Source: Streptococcus sp. SPS1 (GTDB taxonomy: Bacteria > Bacillota > Bacilli > Lactobacillales > Streptococcaceae). From it: DNA of 64,000 nt. The notes below the pieces were generated by a model. It was given only the letters and a program-made list of their open reading frames with translations, was not told the origin of the DNA and did not search any database. Where the stretch lies: positions 61,015-125,014 of the forward strand of contig NZ_JAQFJG010000005.1 in assembly GCF_030439915.1 (NCBI RefSeq), given 5' to 3'. Numbering within the stretch: position 1 is the first letter of the stretch; the number at the start of each line of letters is the position of its first letter. Of the stretch, positions 61,205 to 64,000 are shown one piece after another. A program made the position numbers and the translations under genes.

Positions 61205-61392
61205 TCCTCAAACTCCTTTTTCACATCTCTTACTAATTTCAAACCTTCTCTGACAAGCCAAGACATCATTCCAAAGCCAGCAAATAACTCCCAAGGAAAA
61301 TGGTAGAAATCTTCATCCAATCCCGAAAACATGAGATAGGTCATAACTCCTGCTACTACTAAACTCACTGCGATAATCATTTTATTTCTCAT
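61201..61392 (-). CDS. 63-aa membrane protein, first gene of the exporter/TCS operon
   Basis: One hydrophobic helix at the N-terminus (MIIAVSLVVAGVMTYLMFSG) and a second near FPWELFAGFGMMSWLV, then a charged tail (DVKKEFEE). ATG 61392 follows GGAGG by 8 nt; the in-frame ATG at 61407 overlaps that site and is rejected. It leads the six-gene operon. Function is unknown. Confidence 0.75.
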   Translation of the reverse strand: MRNKMIIAVSLVVAGVMTYLMFSGLDEDFYHFPWELFAGFGMMSWLVREGLKLVRDVKKEFEE

Positions 61393-61418
61393 CTCTTTTT
61401 CCTCCATTTGATACTACA

Positions 61419-61483
61419 ATTATAGTCTTTTGAAATCAGAGGAGATAGAAGCTTCTGTCACTAGAAAATATGACAAATGTCAT
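61419..61483 (-). promoter_or_regulatory. Operon promoter with ATGACA-AA-TGTCAT palindrome
   Basis: A perfect 14-bp palindrome (61470-61483) lies about 64 bp before the start predicted from TATAAT (61419-61424), which lacks a good -35. This is typical of an activator-dependent promoter and fits binding by the NarL-type regulator of the operon. Confidence 0.6.
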
Positions 61484-61805
61484 AAAAAATTCTGTTCAAA
61501 ACAAGCAAGATACACTATACAATAAAACACAATTAGAAAAATCTAAGGCAGCTTCCTCAAAAGAAATATCAAATCCAATTCACACTATAATGTAAACTAA
61601 TACTCAATTAAAATCAAAAAGAGCAGAAATGTTTACAATGCAAACACATATATTATGCGTACAACAAAAAAACTAGTCTATTGTTTTCTTAAAAATTTGT
61701 AAGAATTATAAAATCTGTTAAATTTCAATGTGGATACCTAAACTACGGTATTTATTGAAAAGACTGGAGACAAAAAGTATACGCTGCCAAAATGAATTAC
61801 TGAAA
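61484..61805. other. AT-rich gap between TCS operon and intron
   Basis: No gene is seen. A BOX-like remnant (TACTCAATTAAAATCAAAAAG, about 61602-61622) and a GTTTACAATGCAAAC imperfect palindrome near 61631 are the only noted sites. Confidence 0.5.
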
Positions 61806-63773
61806 ATCGAGTAGGGAATAATCTCTAGCCCCTCTCACACCACCGTACGTGCCGTTCGGCATACGGCGCTTCAACTAACTTTTAACGCATGTCGTTCAAG
61901 GTAATAATCCAAACACGAAACCAGTCCACGTTTTTCAAGGACTGGTTTTGATATAGCACGTTTAAGTACCGACTTCTGAGCTACTAATTGGTAGTGGTCG
62001 CCCCAGCCAGATACCTTATCTGCTATCCATTTAGGAACTCCTAACTTAAGCAATCCCCATAATCGTCTCGATTTCTTCTTCCATTGCTTCCAGATAATCA
62101 CTCGTAGGCGAGTACGCAAGCGCTCATCTATGCTAGCGACTATGCGCTTCATATTTCCCAGCGAGAAATAGTTTATCCATCCTCGAATAGACAAATTCAG
62201 TTGCTCAATACGTCTTGTTAAGTCTATACTCCATTTCCTCTGTGTTAGTTTCTTCAATTTAAGCTTAAATCTCCGAACACTATCTTGATGGGGACGACTT
62301 TTCCAACCATCTGATGATTTCCAGAACCCAAAACCTAGATATTTCAACTCTCTTGGTCTGGTAATCTTAGTCTTGGTCATGTTTACTTTCAAACCTAGTC
62401 GTTTCTCAATAAAACGACTGACTGAATACATCACACGCTTAGCGGCTGCCTCGCTTCCGACCGTAATCACACAATCATCTGCGTAGCGCACAAATCGAAG
62501 TCCCCTCTTTTCTAATTCTTTGTCCAATTCATTAAGCATAATATTGGATAAGAGAGGAGATAAATTTCCTCCCTGTGGTGTACCAACTAGCGTTTTATGA
62601 CGCTGACCATTAATGATAACACCTGAATGAAGATACTTACGAATCAAGGATTCCGTATCTCCGTCTTCGATAATGTTATGTACTAAGGACATCAATCTAT
62701 CTTGAGGAACTGTATCGAAAAATTTCTCTAGGTCTATATCCACTATCCACTCATAGCCGTCATTTAAGTACTCTAAGAGCTTTATGATGGCTTTTTCACA
62801 TGACCTATTTGGTCTGAAACCATAACTCATATCTGAGAAATGGGGTTCACAAATAGGGCTAATGACTTGAACAATGGCCTGTTGAATCATTCTATCCATA
62901 ACTGTTGGAATTCCTAGTTGACGGATGCCTCCGTTTGGTTTAGGAATCTCAACTCTAAGAACTGGTTGAGGCTTATATTTTCTCTGTTTTATCAGTTCCT
63001 TAGTCAAGCGCCAATTTTGTCTGAGATGATTATCCATCTCTTCGATAGTAATTCCATCAATCCCAGCTGAGCCCTTATTGGATTTTACTTAATTGTAGGC
63101 TTCAAGCATATTTTCGCGTGATAATATCTTATCTAACAATTTTGACATGTGCGTATTCCTTTCTTGTTTTGGTGCCTAAGGGACATCTTATATTGGTGAA
63201 CCTTCATCTAGTCAATACGTGACAGAGTCCAGTTCTATCAGACCGCTCGTTTTACAGACACAAGTGAAGTAGGATTACTTCGAACTGTCGTTTTCTCTTT
63301 CTAGCGACAGACCTCAAACAGTCTCTCCCCAGACTGTTTGAGTATTCTCCCCTTCGCTCCACTTCCATTACAGAAGTTTCTTCACTACTATGGGTTCGGC
63401 TGACTTCTCATGATTCGTTGTTACTACGCATTCAGCGCTCATGAGACCTCACGGGATAAGTCGTACATCTTTCCTCGTTTACTCTCGTGATTTACGCATA
63501 TAGGTTACGACTACCTTTTTGGACTTTAGAGTTTGAAAGCCCCCTTATCCGCTATATACGCCTTACTATCACGTTCCTGTTCGTAGAGCCACGATTTCGC
63601 TATCCCTTCCTCTAACGATTCTTATTTCCAGCGTCAGACTTAAAACGGTCTATCCCCAGACCGTTTTAATCCGCTACCTCACGATAGTCAGGCTTGGGAA
63701 TCGCTATTGGGTTCACCGGTAGCGGGTGCCCACAGAGGACTTACACCTCAGATATACGACATGCTCGTCGTAC
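61806..63773 (-). mobile_element. Group II intron (bacterial class C-like)
   Basis: At the 3' side, domain V is visible (61830-61868): an AGC-type start, GCCGTA, GAAC tetraloop region and TACGGT, followed by domain VI and a terminal AT at 61806-61807. The 5' end is probably GTACGACGAG at 63773, with GAGGTGTAAGTCCTC near 63740. Two long hairpins lie near 63310-63355 and 63640-63667. The 5' end falls about 4 nt past the U-run of a rho-independent terminator, the class C target. Length is about 1.97 kb. Confidence 0.85.
61871..63148 (-). pseudogene. Intron-encoded reverse transcriptase/maturase with a nonsense codon
   Basis: The full frame starts MSKLLDKILSRENMLEAYN at 63148 and would give 425 aa. 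Codon 20 is TAA (63091 region) where CAA (Gln) is expected before VKSNKGSAGIDGI. The rest is open from Met38 (63037) to the stop: RT blocks GIRQLGIPTVMDR, GGNLSPLLSN and the catalytic FVRYADD, then the maturase domain with WINYF. No HNH endonuclease is present, as in class C. Restart at Met38 would lose RT block 0. Confidence 0.88.
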
Positions 63774-63776
63774 TTC

Positions 63777-63803
63777 AAAAAAGACCTTGATTTCTCAAGG
63801 TCT
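63777..63803 (-). terminator. Terminator of the tRNA cluster, used as the intron target
   Basis: AGACCTTGA (63795-63803) and TCAAGGTCT (63782-63790) pair on the minus strand around a GAAA loop, followed by TTTTTT. The intron begins about 4 nt on. Confidence 0.88.
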
Positions 63804-63874
63804 AATACTATTATATCAACCTACTACAGTTGACAAAGAAGAAAAAAAGATATCTTAAGTATCCAGATAATTAA

Positions 63875-63948
63875 TCGGGAAGACAGGATTCGAACCTGCG
63901 ACACCTTGGTCCCAAACCAAGTACTCTACCAAGCTGAGCTACTTCCCG
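63875..63948 (-). tRNA. tRNA-Pro (TGG)
   Basis: This 74-nt cloverleaf on the minus strand has acceptor CGGGAAG/CTTCCCG with discriminator A. The anticodon arm CTTGG-TTTGGGA-CCAAG gives TGG (Pro). The T-arm is CAGGTTCGAATCCTG. CCA is not encoded. It lies before the terminator that received the intron. Confidence 0.95.
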
Positions 63949-63963
63949 AGTTAAATAGAAAAA

Positions 63964-64000
63964 TGCACCCTAGAGGAGTCGAACCTCTAACCGCCTGATT
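63964..64000 (-). tRNA. Partial tRNA, probably tRNA-Arg
   Basis: The 3' half of a tRNA is seen on the minus strand: AATCAGG anticodon-stem end, T-arm AGAGG-TTCGACT-CCTCT and acceptor AGGGTGC with A. The anticodon is beyond the window edge. From recalled streptococcal tRNA-Arg(ACG) sequences it is likely Arg. Confidence 0.7.

Noticed and set aside
61602..61622. Tenth BOX element
   Set aside because: Only a degenerate boxC-like start is recognisable; no boxA end follows.

Overview
The window reads as chromosome of a mitis-group Streptococcus (S. mitis / S. pseudopneumoniae / S. pneumoniae cluster). The evidence is low-GC coding DNA, nine BOX repeats, recognisable pneumococcal-type operons (sulABCD folate genes, manLMN, ilvBNC, a TCS11-like two-component operon) and streptococcal regulatory sites (CiaR, CodY, Rex and CcpA types). 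From memory of the pneumococcal gene order, blocks that are far apart in S. pneumoniae are joined here (rpmB to the folate genes; rpsL to the TCS11-like operon). I therefore favour a non-pneumococcal member of the group or a rearranged strain; this is inference and was not searched.

Layout. 1-8.4 kb, mostly minus strand: a partial XRE/TPR regulator, a PAP2 phosphatase, ribU behind an FMN riboswitch with a very long P3 arm, trmL behind a ~100-nt structured RNA, a GNAT cassette between 15-bp direct repeats, and an ECF vitamin-type transporter with a DUF62 enzyme. 8.5-20.6 kb: trkA-trkH, pflB, dinB, uppP, a DUF2207 membrane protein and an amino-acid ABC transporter. 20.7-29.4 kb: a 71-aa protein, a gene-poor 750-bp stretch with a palindromic MITE-like element, ilvA, a 118-aa protein, ilvC-ilvN-ilvB, fakA, an Asp23-family gene and rpmB. 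29.5-32.2 kb: an intact IS30-family element, a broken IS1202-like transposase and a DUF960 gene. 32.2-36 kb: the folate operon, in which folP carries an Arg-Pro duplication at the known sulfonamide-resistance site. 36-49.6 kb: a CPBP protease, a purine permease, a HAD phosphatase, a Zn-alcohol dehydrogenase under a Rex-like operator, a frameshifted IS200/IS605 element, manLMN, pepC, rsuA, a GlsB-like protein, pepS, a 50-aa protein and an Imm26-like protein. 49.6-57.4 kb: polC, fusA, rpsG, rpsL. 57.7-61.4 kb: a six-gene operon of two small membrane proteins, an ABC exporter and a NarL-type two-component system. 61.8-63.8 kb: a group II intron directly behind the terminator of a tRNA cluster (tRNA-Pro, and a partial tRNA probably for Arg).

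How the genes fit together. Central fermentation and sugar uptake (pflB, adhP, manLMN) carry CcpA-, CiaR- and Rex-type sites. Branched-chain amino-acid synthesis has a CodY-like box. Folate synthesis (folP-folC-folE-folK/B) is one operon interrupted by a BOX. Translation genes (trmL, rpmB, rpsL, rpsG, fusA, rsuA, tRNAs) are scattered through the window. BOX elements lie at gene ends, six of the nine touching a stop codon. No CRISPR array, prophage or rRNA gene is visible. The best leads are the orphan structured leader/sRNA before trmL, the expanded FMN riboswitch arm, the repeat-bounded GNAT cassette, the folP duplication and the intron at the tRNA terminator.
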